A DNA stretch of 64,000 nt from Setophaga petechia (taxonomy: Eukaryota > Chordata > Aves > Passeriformes > Parulidae): the NCBI GenBank assembly GCA_024362935.1, contig JANCRA010000019.1, positions 14,814,501 through 14,878,500 of the forward strand, read 5' to 3'. Under the pieces are notes generated by a model. That model did no database searches and was not told the origin of the DNA. It saw only the letters and a list, made by a program, of their open reading frames with translations. Below, one piece after another: positions 41,301 to 52,079 of the stretch. Positions within the stretch are counted from its first letter, which is position 1; every line of letters begins with the position of its first letter. The position numbers were made by a program, and so were the translations under genes.

Positions 41301-44300
41301 CCTGTGTGCCCTGCGCGCTGCTGTGGGATTTGGGACAGGCGCCGCACACGCGAGTGCGAGCGGTGCAAGGCTGAGTGACCCGTGAGGACAGGACCTGTGT
41401 GTTGGAGGGTAGCAGCCTACAAAACACAAACATTGAGGCACTGAGGGCTGCTGCTGGTATTTAATAGCCAGAGCAATGCTCTGCTGAGGTTCTCTTGTGC
41501 TCTTTTTCAAGTTAGGAGGGCTTCCCAGTTACTGGCAATAAAAATGCGCTGGGAAAGATTAAAGATCATGATGGCAAAAGAAGAATTAAAACAAAGGTTT
41601 GGATTGCTTGAGTGTTTTACAATGATCATTAGCACAGTCCTTAGGCTACCAGGTAAAAACATATCTTTATAGACTCCACAATTAGCCCACATCTTCTGTC
41701 TCAGTCTATCTGCTGTCACAGAAGGAGCGCTCCTACTTACCAGATTTTTTTCATATTTTCTTTGTGACAATGAGGGCTGTAAATTTAAGTGTTTCTGTAA
41801 ACATCCAGTTTACCCACAGATAACTACACAGAATGGGATCATAATGAATACAGTGTATGGCTGTGTATTCTGTTCCCTTTGCATTTAGATCACAAATACT
41901 TGCTATCTGTTGCCATTAATAATAGTTTCAGACTACTTGCAGAGATGAGGAGAAGTCATTGCCATTTCAGTGATTAGGTTTGTATCCTAAGACATTTCTT
42001 GAGCAGAATGTCAAGAAAAAGCTGCTCCATTTAAATGATTGAGGACTACAATTCTGCCTGCAATGAAAATGAGCAGAACCATGTTTCTAAGTTCAAGTTA
42101 TAGTTAAAAATTGTTACATATGCAGTTCCTCAAATTAAAACATAGGTATCAAAGTAGGAAGAGAACAGCCACTTATTTTTCAACAAATGTCATGGACAGA
42201 TCATTGTAATATTGTAGTTGTAATATTGTCATTGTAATATTGTAGTTGTTTCTTTTCTTTTCCATCATCAGGATGTTTATTCAGCTTCACCATTGTTTTA
42301 ATACATAAGAACATAGTTGTGACCAGGACCTCCAGTTCCAACCAAGCGCAAAAGGACAACTTCATCCTTTTTGCATGGAAATTATCTAAGAACAACTTAG
42401 AAACAGCTATCAAGAGGAATGAGGGAACTGTGACCCACAATGTTAAAAGGCTTTCCTTGGTGAAGGAAGACCACTTTTTGAGTTTCAAGAAATTTCATTC
42501 AACATGAAAGAGATTTTGTTTTACACTCTATTGCTTATTACACATTGTGGGGATTAAATATTTTGCTATTTGTTTACAGAGGAAAACAAGCAAAATCTAG
42601 CATGAAATTCTGGCTCACTGGCAAAATTCCTGCTGACTTTATTAGTGCTAAGACTTTACTGCTAACTCTCAGCAAGCACATGCTGTGTGAGTGCAGAAAA
42701 CACTCCAGAACTGCCTCATGGAGTGGTCTCAGATGTTGAAACTCCCCATGTAGAAACAGTGTCCTGTTCCTTGAGATGTAGTTTGGAAGTGTTGTTTTGC
42801 AGGGAGCAGTACAGAGAGCACAGTCAGAGAGCTTTCTAGGAAAATAATCTTTGGCTCAAGAAAGAAAAATAAATTGGCCAGAGGATGTTCGTTTCAAGTT
42901 GTTGGTGGCAGTTTGATGACAGGCTTTAACTCTATTGTGGCTTAGTTAGACCTCGCTGGTAAGTGGGAAGGTTTCCATGCTGGACCAAATCAGTGATCTG
43001 GAGTTTGGGGGACATCTTTATACTGGATAGAAGGTGACTTCTTCCTTAGCTACTTGCAGCCTAGCAAATAGAAATTAACTGACCCCAGGGAGTGGATGAT
43101 CATATTTTGGCGCTGGGAGTTTGCATGATCAGCATTTCAGGATGAGTCACCTTCTTAGATCTTAACCCACTGAGTATGGAAATATTTTTCCTTTTTCTCT
43201 TTTATAATTTTGTGTTAATGTCAGGCAGCTTTATCGGATGTGTTTAATAGGAACACTGCATTGCCCATATTTCAGTTTGAACATTTTGTTTATCACTCTG
43301 TTTCTTTTAAATTCTTTGCTAATTAGACTGAGCTTTTTAATTTCCCCTTGTACAGAAACTGTCCCTCTCACTTTCAAGTTACTTCAGTTTCTCTTTCTAG
43401 GATATATTCGCATTTCCTGGTATGCTATTTATCTATGTACACATAATGAAGCCACATGGTTTCAAAATCCAAATGTCTTTGCTCTGTTCTCTTACATGCC
43501 CAAAACAGGGGGTCTGAACTCTGATAAAAGTTAGTACAACTGTGGACTCAGGATCAAATTTTTTTTGAAAGGGTGAACTAATGTCACAGTCTCTTACAAT
43601 ATTTTGGTTCATAATGAGATAATATTTTTCACTTTCAGCATATATTAATTGTTTGTGTTTTTATAGAAGTATGGAATGGTTTGGGTTAGACAGAATCTTA
43701 AAGATCACTCAGTTCCAACCCCCCTGCCATGGGCAGGAACTAGACTGGTTTGCTCTCAACTCCATCCAGCTTTGAACACTCCCAGGGATGGCGCATCCAC
43801 AACTTCTCTGGGCAACCTATTTCTTTGCCTCACCAGCATCACACCAAAGAATTTCTTCCTAATATCCAATCTAAACCTCACCTCCCTTCAGCTTTAAGTG
43901 ATTCTCTCCTGTCCTATCACTTGATCCCGGTGCAAAAAGTCTCTTTCCAGCTATTTTGTAGGTTCACTTCAGGTTCTGAAAGACTCTATAAGGTCTGCCT
44001 TATGTATTTTCTTCTGATGATCATCTAGTCCTAGAAGGACTGAGACCATCTTTTCATCTGAAGAAATGAAGTAAATAAGGAAGATGAGGCAATCAACTTC
44101 TCCCATGAAACTCAAGTGATTTACATAGCAGTAGGCGACTCTGTAGAGGCTTTTCACCAGCCTGCTAATGAAGGAACAGAGGAAATTTAAAGATTCTGCA
44201 TATGCACCCCTCCCTCTTATCCCTTTGTCAGTAGTTATTTTTCTTCTGTTTCTATTTCTTTTATGTTTGCCAAAAATTTCATCTGTCCAGAGAGGGATCA

Positions 44301-47300
44301 AGAGTGAACAGATAATGGAAAGCAGAGTGCACATGACAAACTCACAACATTTTAACTGAGTTAGAAACAACACCTCAAAACTTCACCAATCCAGTGCTGC
44401 AGATGATTCCTGATAACCAGAAATGAAGCTGAGGAGAAGCAAAATTGAACTAGAAATTCCCTTGCTGTCCAAGGCAGGGATTGTACCTTGCTTAGAGAGT
44501 GTTAATAGTGAAAACCTAGTCCATTCTTCACATTTTTTTCAAACACCTAACATGCTGTTTTGCTAGGGAAATAGCACACAAAAATGTGCTGGGTGGAAGT
44601 TGAGATGTTGGCGCTCTTTGTGTGAACACAGAGTACGTTTAGGTTACTGTGGGAGTGCAGACAGGGCACTTGGGAGCAAGCACGCAAACCTCATGTTCAG
44701 CCTCCTGGCAGGAGCACTCGTGCCAGAAGTGTGATTAATCCCAGAAAAGGAGGGTGTTTATGGGGTGTCACAGTCCTGGCAGAGCAGCCCCTTATGGATG
44801 CACACCAGGCAGCTGTGTTTGGACCCACGTGCTGGATCCGTGAGCTCCTCTGCTCCCCTGGGCCTGGGCAGGCTCCAAACACTGGCTGTGGCCCCAGCCT
44901 CTCAGGCACACTCCCCAGACACTCTTTTGTGTTTGTACCTACTCTTTAAGCCCTCTTTTTGTGACCACTTCTGTACCACAGGGATTATAAAGGGATTTTT
45001 ATACACCGGCCACATGCAGCTAGTAAATTTAATGGCAGAGACACAAAACAGAAGAAATGTCTATGCACAATTTTCTTCATCTTGGGCCCTAGAGCATATC
45101 CTGGGTTTTGGATTTTTTATCTCCAACTCCTCCAAGAAATGCCCATAATTTTTCAGGGCTGAAGTCTAACCAAATTAGCCTTGAAGCTGGTTCCCTGGCT
45201 TGAAGAATATTCCTTTGTAGCGTGCTTCTTCTTAGGACTTCTGTCTTTTGTCCTTGTATTAGCAATTTGATTTGACTTCATCCTGGAAATTTTCTGAACA
45301 GGTGTAAAATAGGCCTTTTCTTCTTTATGCACCACCCATTTTGCCACCCCTAAGGTGGTTCCACTTGAATGGAAAATGATTTCTGTTAAGGAGAATGTAC
45401 TGGTCTCTCTTGTGCTTCTTCATCTTTAATCGAGGAGGTACCTTATCCACTTCATATTTGCAAAAGGTTGGTTCAGTGGTCTAGAAATCTCCTAACATTT
45501 ACTAAATTTTGTCCTTCTCACTAAGAGAAATGTCACAAAGTATTAGAGTCAGGGCATGAATTATTGTCCTAGTCAATGACCCGTCTTTTCACTCTTCAGG
45601 TTTGTGAAATTAAAACTGAATTCAGTGTTAAAAATTATTATTAGATCATAGTACAGAAAATATTTGTGATTTGGGCCACTTTATCTTTTGATAAGTTAAT
45701 TTCTGACTTTGCCTCTTATTTCATGTCTTAGAGAGCATACTCTTTATTTCATAACCACTCAAGATATATGACTTTGTGTTTGTGTTTAAAAAGCACTGAT
45801 GGTCTACATAAACAATTTTACCACATTCTTTTCTGCCTTTCTACTTGCAATTCACTACAGCTATTCTGTACTTAAACATTCCAAGAAGATGATTCCAAAT
45901 ATACATGTAATTCCAGAATCTACAGTCTACTTGGGTATCCTTTAAACATTAAGATATGCTAAGATTTGTGTGCTCTTGTAATGTAACAGTGAGATATCTT
46001 TATCAGGAGTTCCAGTGGTGCTATAGTTTCTGTTGCCAATATCTCCATTATTTCTGAGACAAACCTGTTTTGCTGTGGAGAAAACAGCAGTTACAAATTA
46101 AGCATGCAAGTGAGCAGGCAAAGCATATAAAGGAGACAGTGTTCAAGTTCACTTGTCATGTTCCAAACATTGGGGAACTTAAGAAGTCAAGTTGTCTGTT
46201 CTTACAGAGCTGTTATCTTTTTTATATCAGGCAGTGAGCAATGCCAGTTCCTGTGCAGAATAAAGTAGTGAAATCCATACTGTACTTGGAAACTATCCAT
46301 AGTCTTTGCCTTTGTGGAATCCCTTTCTTGACCTTGTGACCTCAAATATGAAGAACTGCCACACACATTGGCTCTGGCTATAGGTACTCCTGAGGTCTTG
46401 TTTCAAATGTGTTGGGGTTTTGTGGGGTATGTAATACCTATGCTGGATTGTTCTTCCCTGTGTTCCTCTCCTTCACTTTCTATCTGAGTCCCAGCCAACA
46501 TTTCACTCCTCTCTGCACATGGATCTCATCAACACAGAAGGGAAAATGGTAGGAGAATGCCTGTTTGGTGAAGAGCTTTTCCAGAAAAAAAGGGAGAGAT
46601 CAGAATACTTCAGGTTTCATCTATGGGCAGGAATTCTGTCCAGCAGTAGGGTAAATCCTGCTGGATTCTGTACATGCTGCTCCGCAGTTCTCTTCTTCGT
46701 TCCAGATCTGATGTATCATGATAGTATATTTGTGAGTTAAGGTACTTGCTTCTTTTGTTCTAGCACTATGATTATTATATGCTTTTTTTCTGTTCTACTG
46801 TTAAGGATACTTTATTTTGTCAGGTTTGGGATGAAACTCTTGCCAAATCTGCTGAGGCTTGGGCTGCTACATGCATTTGGGACCATGGTCCTTCCTATCT
46901 TCTGAGATTTTTGGGCCAGAACCTGTCTGTAAGAACTGGAAGGTAAGAGGTTACCCTACAAAGCAATTATTTTGTCAGCATTTGAGCAATCCAGATCTTG
47001 GATAGATGCAAGTGTTATCCAGTATTCTACATCTATATCTCTAGAATATATTTCTATCTGCCAGTGTTTGTTTGGCTCAAGAATATTATTGCTTAATACT
47101 GTGACCCTGGTGATGTGAAGCTATTGGAATGGGGTCCCAGTATTTCCGGGTGGAACGTGCCTGGGCTGTTCTGGGCCTTAGCTTCTTGGCCAGAGGTGAC
47201 TGCTGTGGTATTTCACACAGAGACACCTCTGGCCAGCTGGGAATCGCAGCTAGGCACTAGAAACCAAGCCCAGGTATGTAGGAAGCTTAGTTTTATCTCT

Positions 47301-48418
47301 GGTGAATGTCCTTAGGCGAGGTGAAGAGGAAAGGAGACGGATTCCAACGGAGGGTTAAAATCCAGAGCTTTATTCCAAGGGTACGGACATCTGAATTGTA
47401 GTAACAGCTCCAACAGAATACCAGCCACGTGGTCTCAAAGTCCTTTTAAGCCCAGGGGGAGGGGGAGGGAAGGACAGGAGAGCCACCAATCAGGTGGGAG
47501 GAGGTGGGTCTCAGGGGATAATGACACTTGGCTAACCCAATGACGCCCAGGGTGAGTGGCATATTTTGAACATCTGCCAACCACACGACAGCCTTGCTGG
47601 AATGTTAAGATTGACTGACGGTGTTTTATCAAGGGGTCAAGGGGGAGTGGGGGTTGGCACACCTAGGGGACAGGGAAGTCTTAGACTGGAGGTTGCAACA
47701 CACTGCAACATGAAGCAAAATCTAAAATGACATGTTTTTCTTTTTTTCTTTCCAGGTATCGATCTATTCTCCAGCTGGTAAAACCATGGTATGATGAGGT
47801 GAAAGATTATGCTTTCCCTTATCCTCAAGATTGCAATCCTAGGTGCCCGATGCGATGTTATGGACCCATGTGCACCCATTACACACAGGTTATATAAATT
47901 TCCTCTTCAAAATCTCATGTCCAAAGTTAAACTTTCCTATGATGTATTTATACCCCTCTCTCTCAAAAAAAGCATGTGTATATCTATAAATATATGTATA
48001 TGTATATTCCTTTTCAATTTGGACTTCACCAATAATAAATATTTATTCAGATGGTTTGGGCCACTTCCAATCGTATAGGCTGCGCAATCCACACATGCCA
48101 CAATATGAACGTCTGGGGATCTGTTTGGCGACGAGCTGTTTACTTGGTATGCAACTATGCCCCAAAGTGAGTTGCTCTCTTTTATTTTTGTTTATTTTTA
48201 TACTTTGTGCATGTTTTGGTCCTCTCTTAGGACTGCTTACTCCTTTCTCGGCAGCATGATCTCTTTTTGTGCTTTTTCTGTGGGCTGCTCTTTTGTTCAA
48301 GCTTTCCATGTGAACATATGGAAATGTATGACTCCAGTGTACAAGGAGGAAAAGGAATCAACTTGATGTGTGTGGAACAAGACAAAAAACTGGTTTTCTG
48401 TTATTGCTGTTGTTATTA

Positions 48419-48451
<33 letters not shown>

Positions 48452-51400
48452 TTCTTCCTTCTTTGTTCTGATTTCACTTTACTTTGAATGCCTTATTTCT
48501 TCACTCTTTTATAGATAGGCATGGTGGACTAGGCTTTCTCAGGTAAGCAATCCCACCATAGATCAGGCTCTTGATTTACTGACAAGTGGGCCTGTGCAAA
48601 CCTTATGAAATTCAGTTAGGCCAAACACACCTAGATTGGGTTAATCCAAGCACAGGTACAGGCTGGATAGAGAAGGAATTGATAACAGCTCTAAGGAGAA
48701 GGACTTGTGGGTGTTTGTAGATGAAAAGCTCAGTACGACTTACCAATATCAATATCAACCCAGAAACCCAATCATAGCCTGGGCTGCATCAAGAGAGATG
48801 TGGCCAGCAGGTGATTCTTTTCCTCTACTTTGCTCTCCATCTGGAAAGCTGCATCCAATTCTGTCTTTGTTAGCACAAGAAATACATGGAGCTGTTAGAG
48901 CAGGTCCAGAGAAGAGCCACCAAGTTGATTAAGGCTAGAATAGCTCATTTATGAGGGCAGGCTGAGAGAGTTTGGGCTGTTCAGCCTGGAAAGGAGAAGG
49001 CTCCAGAGATACCTTGTATCAACATATTAGTGCCTAAAGGGGCCTTACAAGAAAGCTGGAGAGGGACTTTTCACAAGGGCATGTAGTGATAGGACAAGAG
49101 GGAATGGCCTTAGCTTAAGGTGGGTATGTTTGAATTGGACATTAGGAAGAAATCCTTTTCTGTGAGGGTGGTGAGGCACTGGAACAGTTTACCCTGGGAG
49201 GTTGTGGACTCCCCCTCCATGGAAGCATTCAACACCAGACAGGACGGGGTTCTGAGCACCCTGGTTCTAGTGAGAGGTTCCCTTCCTGTGGCAATGGGGT
49301 TAGAATCGTTTGTCTGTAAGGTTCCTTCCAACCCAATCAGTTTTGTAGTTCATTCTTTGATGCATGTTGTTGCCCACAGGATACCTTTGCTTATGACCAT
49401 GCTAGCATTGCTTTCATATAAAGTTCCTCAGCCTAAGCTCCATGTGTTTAAATCTATCTCATCTTGCCTTCCATATTAGGGTCTGTTAAAATACAGCTCA
49501 CAGACACCCATAGGTGGCCATATATCCCATAACTTGCAGAGGTCAGTGTTAGGTTTAAATGCAGAAATTAATTTTCTGCCAGCATTTTCTAGACATCATC
49601 CCAAGCTTGCCTTTGGGTGCAGAATGAGTCAGTAAGTGTGGCTCTGGGAGAGTTTCAGTTTGCAATCTGGTTTGTACCACTGTTGCAAAAGCTGCACAGA
49701 CAGTGTAAGTGTCTGCTTGCTCTGACTGTGTATTGGGCAAAGACACAGTTCTGTATAGGAACCTGAGTATGATTAACTGAGCATGTTTTCCATAAACTCT
49801 TGGTGGCACAGGTCCATTTGTGGTAAAGAATATGCAAGAATATGTCATTAATGTAGCTGTTACATGAGTAAAAAGAATTTTTAAAGGTTTTGCAACTGAA
49901 AAAGAGGTAGGATTTTGTAAGAAAATTTACTTGGGGAAAAAACCACCTTTGGAAATCAAGGAGATTTCTCTGTCCTTTTGTCTTTAATATTTACTGGAAA
50001 AGGATGGTAAGAAGTGAGTGTGAGGGAGCAAAGAATAGGCAGCAAAGACTCTATCTGACTTATAGCTCCACAACATGGACAAGATTAAATCAAAGATTCT
50101 AAGACAATTTTTTTATGTATCCTGATTTGAAAAAAAAAAAAAAAAATTATAAGCTTTCTGGAAAATCTATCTCAGTTTCTTATATTGGAATAAAATGGAT
50201 TTATACATTAGGCATTTTTGGAAACTAATTTAGTATTTGTGTGTCAGCTAGCAATGAATTAATGACATTTTATATTTTCTGAATCTAAAAATCCCACAGC
50301 TTCTCAAACAGCTAATCAAAGCTTGAAGTTGCAACTTGTTTCTCTGTGTGAGATATTGAGCACACCTTTCAGTCACAGGAAGTGGAATCATGATTTTCAC
50401 ATCTACTTCTTGCAGGGTCATCAAAAATTATATTGAGTGATCTTCCCCGGATTAATTTTGTATTTCTAGATTTAATTGAGTTGAGGACATTTGGCTTAGG
50501 GTCCTTGGGCAGACACAGAAGTCTCTTTGCTACTCAGTAAAGTCTGTGTCCTTCTGAGTAACCAGTACACCAGAAACTCCACTAAAGAGGAAGGGAGTGA
50601 ATATTACAGCCCAAATCTGAGTTACTAAGATTGGAATTTGGCAAAGATTTAGGATTTAGAACTCCAGTAATTTTCACTGATGCCATGCTGTAACATGGAA
50701 AAATATTTATGCTTCTGAAATGAGTGCAAACCCCCTAAAGTTAAGGAGGATGATTGCAGTTTAGAAAGGCCCCAGATTATCCAGCCGTCTCAGACAAATC
50801 TGCCATGTGTTGCATAGAAAATGAAGCAGAAAGCAGTTTTGAGCAAACTCTGAATTTCCATATCTGTTATCAGACTAAATATATTTCCTGAGCACTTAGT
50901 CTGCTGTACTCATTTGGAAGAGAAATAGGAATGAGCAAATTATTTGAGATTCCTATTTTCTTCCAAGGCACAACCCAAACTAAGGCTTTTGATCCAGTGT
51001 TACTGGCTGGGAGGTGGGGAATGACAAAATGTTTCATAAATAATTGCATTACTCACTGCTATTCCACGTCACATGCAAACTAAAGGAAAGTCTTCTGCTC
51101 TCTGAGACATAACATTTAAATAAAAATCTAATTTTAACTTTCTGCCTACATCATGAGTGTTACACGATTCTCTAAAAGTCTGTGGTTCGCATAAACCCCT
51201 TTAAGTCTGGATGTGTTTTTCAGATGTTCCTAGATGTTTCAGAGTTACCTCTTTTCATATGATCACTCTTCAGACTTTGTACCTCTTTATTCCTAGGGTC
51301 TATTGCACACCTCTATTTACCAAGCACTCTACTTCTCCTCTCATTTGCATCTGTGAGACCTCTGGAAATGCTCCAGTCCAGTTTCTTTTAATAGTTTTTT

Positions 51401-52079
51401 ATCTTCCTTTTTCTCTAATAATTAATTCAGTCTCAGAGCTTCACAATGTGAATCTAGGCTGGTGCAACCTAAAAGTAAGATTTCACTCAGTTTGTTTATC
51501 CATCTTCCAAGCACAAGCTTTTAAGATAACTACCAGAGAAAAATGTGCTCAAGGAAAACCTTGCATCATTGCTTATGTTGCTGGTTTTCATAACTATAGA
51601 TCCCCAGTAAAAAAATACTCTGTCATGAGATCAGAGAACCAAAACTCACTTGGTTGTAGCAAAAACAAGAGGACTGGGACTTCACCACTGAGGCTAAAGG
51701 ATGTGGAATGGATATTGCTGGTCTGGATTCACATGGCCATTTTCCTGCTCTTTCTTGGGAGTTGCTAAATCGATGTTTATCAGTAAACTACAGCAATAAA
51801 CTATTTCATGTTTTTAGTAACAGAGCATTTATGGGATATCAATGGAGACATTAACTTTAATCACGCAAAACATGTATGGTTGATGATTTTTTTTTCTTCC
51901 ACTCTGAAATTATTAAGCATTCTATTTCGTTTTTTATTTTCAGGGGGAATTGGATTGGAGAAGCACCATATAAAGTTGGAGTACCATGTTCAGCTTGTCC
52001 TCCAAGCTATGGAGGTTCTTGTATTGACAATCTTTGTTTCCCAGGAGTAACATCAAACTACTTATACTGGTTTAAATAA
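32123..52079 (+). CDS. PI15: Peptidase inhibitor 15, five coding exons (join 32123-32395, 46824-46942, 47756-47888, 48051-48166, 51944-52079)
   Basis: The joined exons encode 258 residues, the length I know for vertebrate PI15, and every splice keeps frame. In order: a hydrophobic signal peptide (about 1-20), a short propeptide with N-glycosylation sequons at N26 and N36, a dibasic RRKR (57-60) that fits furin-type cleavage before Y61, the CAP domain (about 65-212) and a Cys-containing C-terminal tail ending YLYWFK. CAP signatures visible are YHNQVRGK (73-80), GQNLSV (122-127), HYTQMVWATS (172-181) and CNYAP (209-213). The CAP pocket positions read H112, Q123, E145 and H172, so the usual first Glu (GENL) is Gln; as I recall, mammalian PI15 also has Gln here. 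PI15 is a secreted glycoprotein described as a weak trypsin inhibitor. The paralogue CRISPLD1 is longer with LCCL domains, and none are seen here. The start is the first ATG in the exon, has A at -3 and no upstream ATG in the predicted 5' UTR. Confidence 0.97.
42202..42248. repeat. 28-bp tandem duplication, 1.7 copies
   Basis: CATTGTAATATTGTAGTTG at 42202 recurs at 42230 without mismatch, and TAATATTGT also repeats inside the unit. It lies in PI15 intron 2. Confidence 0.93.
43672..44035 (-). mobile_element. CR1 LINE 3' fragment in PI15 intron 2
   Basis: The reverse CR1 3' end begins ATGGAATGGTTTGGGTTAGA at 43672 and continues through 'CAGTTCCAACCCCCCTGCCA' and 'CTCCCAGGGATGGCGCATCC'. It is antisense to PI15, about 360 bp. 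Confidence 0.88.
46824..46942 (+). other. PI15: PI15 exon 3 (residues 92-131, CAP core)
   Basis: The acceptor TTTTGTCAG ends at 46823 and the donor GTAAGA starts at 46943. The 119-nt exon encodes V92 to the first two bases of R131. It includes [19 protein letters not shown] with pocket residue H112 and the GQNLSV motif with Q123. The frame continues from exon 2 at phase 0 and leaves phase 2 for exon 4. Confidence 0.96.
47122..47710 (-). mobile_element. Solo LTR of an avian endogenous retrovirus in PI15 intron 3
   Basis: A 589-bp element is flanked by a perfect 6-bp target duplication TGAAGC (47116-47121 and 47711-47716). Read on the minus strand it begins TGTTG and ends CAATA, one transition away from the perfect inverted partner CAACA. 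Minus-strand order is U3, a TTAAAAG TATA-like box (47442-47450), AATAAA (+ strand 47369-47374), then a long U5. There is no internal retroviral sequence, so it is a solo LTR left by LTR-LTR recombination. A 6-bp duplication fits ERVK-like (class II) elements, but the family name is not known to me. Confidence 0.85.
47756..47888 (+). other. PI15: PI15 exon 4 (residues 131-175)
   Basis: The acceptor TTTCTTTCCAG ends at 47755. The 133-nt exon encodes R131 to Q175, including the pocket residues E145 (WYDEVKDY) and H172 (THYTQ) and a Cys-rich stretch (C157, C161, C165, C170). The donor is CAG|GTTATA at 47889, a poor match to the U1 consensus at +3 and +5. The exon ends on a codon boundary inside the CAP signature HYTQ|MVW. 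Confidence 0.95.
48051..48166 (+). other. PI15: PI15 exon 5 (residues 176-214)
   Basis: The acceptor ATTTATTCAG ends at 48050 and has a weak pyrimidine tract. The 116-nt exon starts with ATG GTT TGG (M176 V W) and encodes the rest of the CAP signature, IGCAIHTC and the CAP signature 2-like YLVCNYAPK. The donor GTGAGT at 48167 is strong. The exon ends after two bases of K214. Confidence 0.96.
48411..48450. repeat. (TTA)n microsatellite in PI15 intron 5
   Basis: About 40 bp of TTA/ATT units with one phase slip (ATTTATT at 48421). Confidence 0.95.
48645..49352 (+). mobile_element. CR1 LINE 3' fragment in PI15 intron 5
   Basis: The sense-oriented CR1 starts within the end of ORF2 (near 48690: GGAGAAGGACTTGTGGGTG) and runs through GAGGCACTGGAACAG at 49170 to the 3' end TTCCTTCCAACCCAATCAG at 49322-49340. 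It is about 700 bp and coding-dead. Confidence 0.88.
51944..52079 (+). other. PI15: PI15 last coding exon (residues 214-258 and stop)
   Basis: The acceptor TTTTATTTTCAG ends at 51943. The exon supplies the third base of K214, then [20 protein letters not shown] and a Cys-containing tail (C229, C232, C240, C245), ending with TAA at 52077-52079. The tail is too short for the LCCL domains of the CRISPLD paralogues. Confidence 0.97.

Larger units (their letters stand above)
32396..46823 (+). other. PI15: PI15 intron 2 (14.4 kb)
   Basis: It runs from GTAAGT at 32396 to CAG at 46823. It contains an antisense CR1 (43672-44035), a 28-bp tandem duplication (42202-42248), a small CpG cluster (41310-41383) and a candidate conserved element (37850-38260). 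The rest, including the moderately GC-rich stretch at 44640-44950, was not identified. Confidence 0.85.
48167..51943 (+). other. PI15: PI15 intron 5 (3.8 kb)
   Basis: It runs from GTGAGT to TTTTATTTTCAG. It contains the (TTA)n tract and a sense CR1. The 185-codon open frame at 51211-51768 is the longest in the window but resembles no family and lacks exon-like signals. Confidence 0.85.

Noticed and set aside
44640..44950. GC-richer intronic stretch with overlapping frames as a possible exon or LTR
   Set aside because: No target duplication, terminal TG/CA pair or protein similarity could be found. Left as unidentified intron sequence.
49110..49479. Extra PI15 exon or host gene at the 119-codon frame in intron 5
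   Set aside because: The DNA is the CR1 3' region (GAGGCACTGGAACAG and the CCTTCCAACC end).
51211..51768. 185-codon open frame in PI15 intron 5
   Set aside because: It is the longest frame in the window, but no domain, motif or family resemblance is visible, composition matches the AT-rich intron, and it sits between two well-defined exons. Length alone is compatible with chance in 64 kb.
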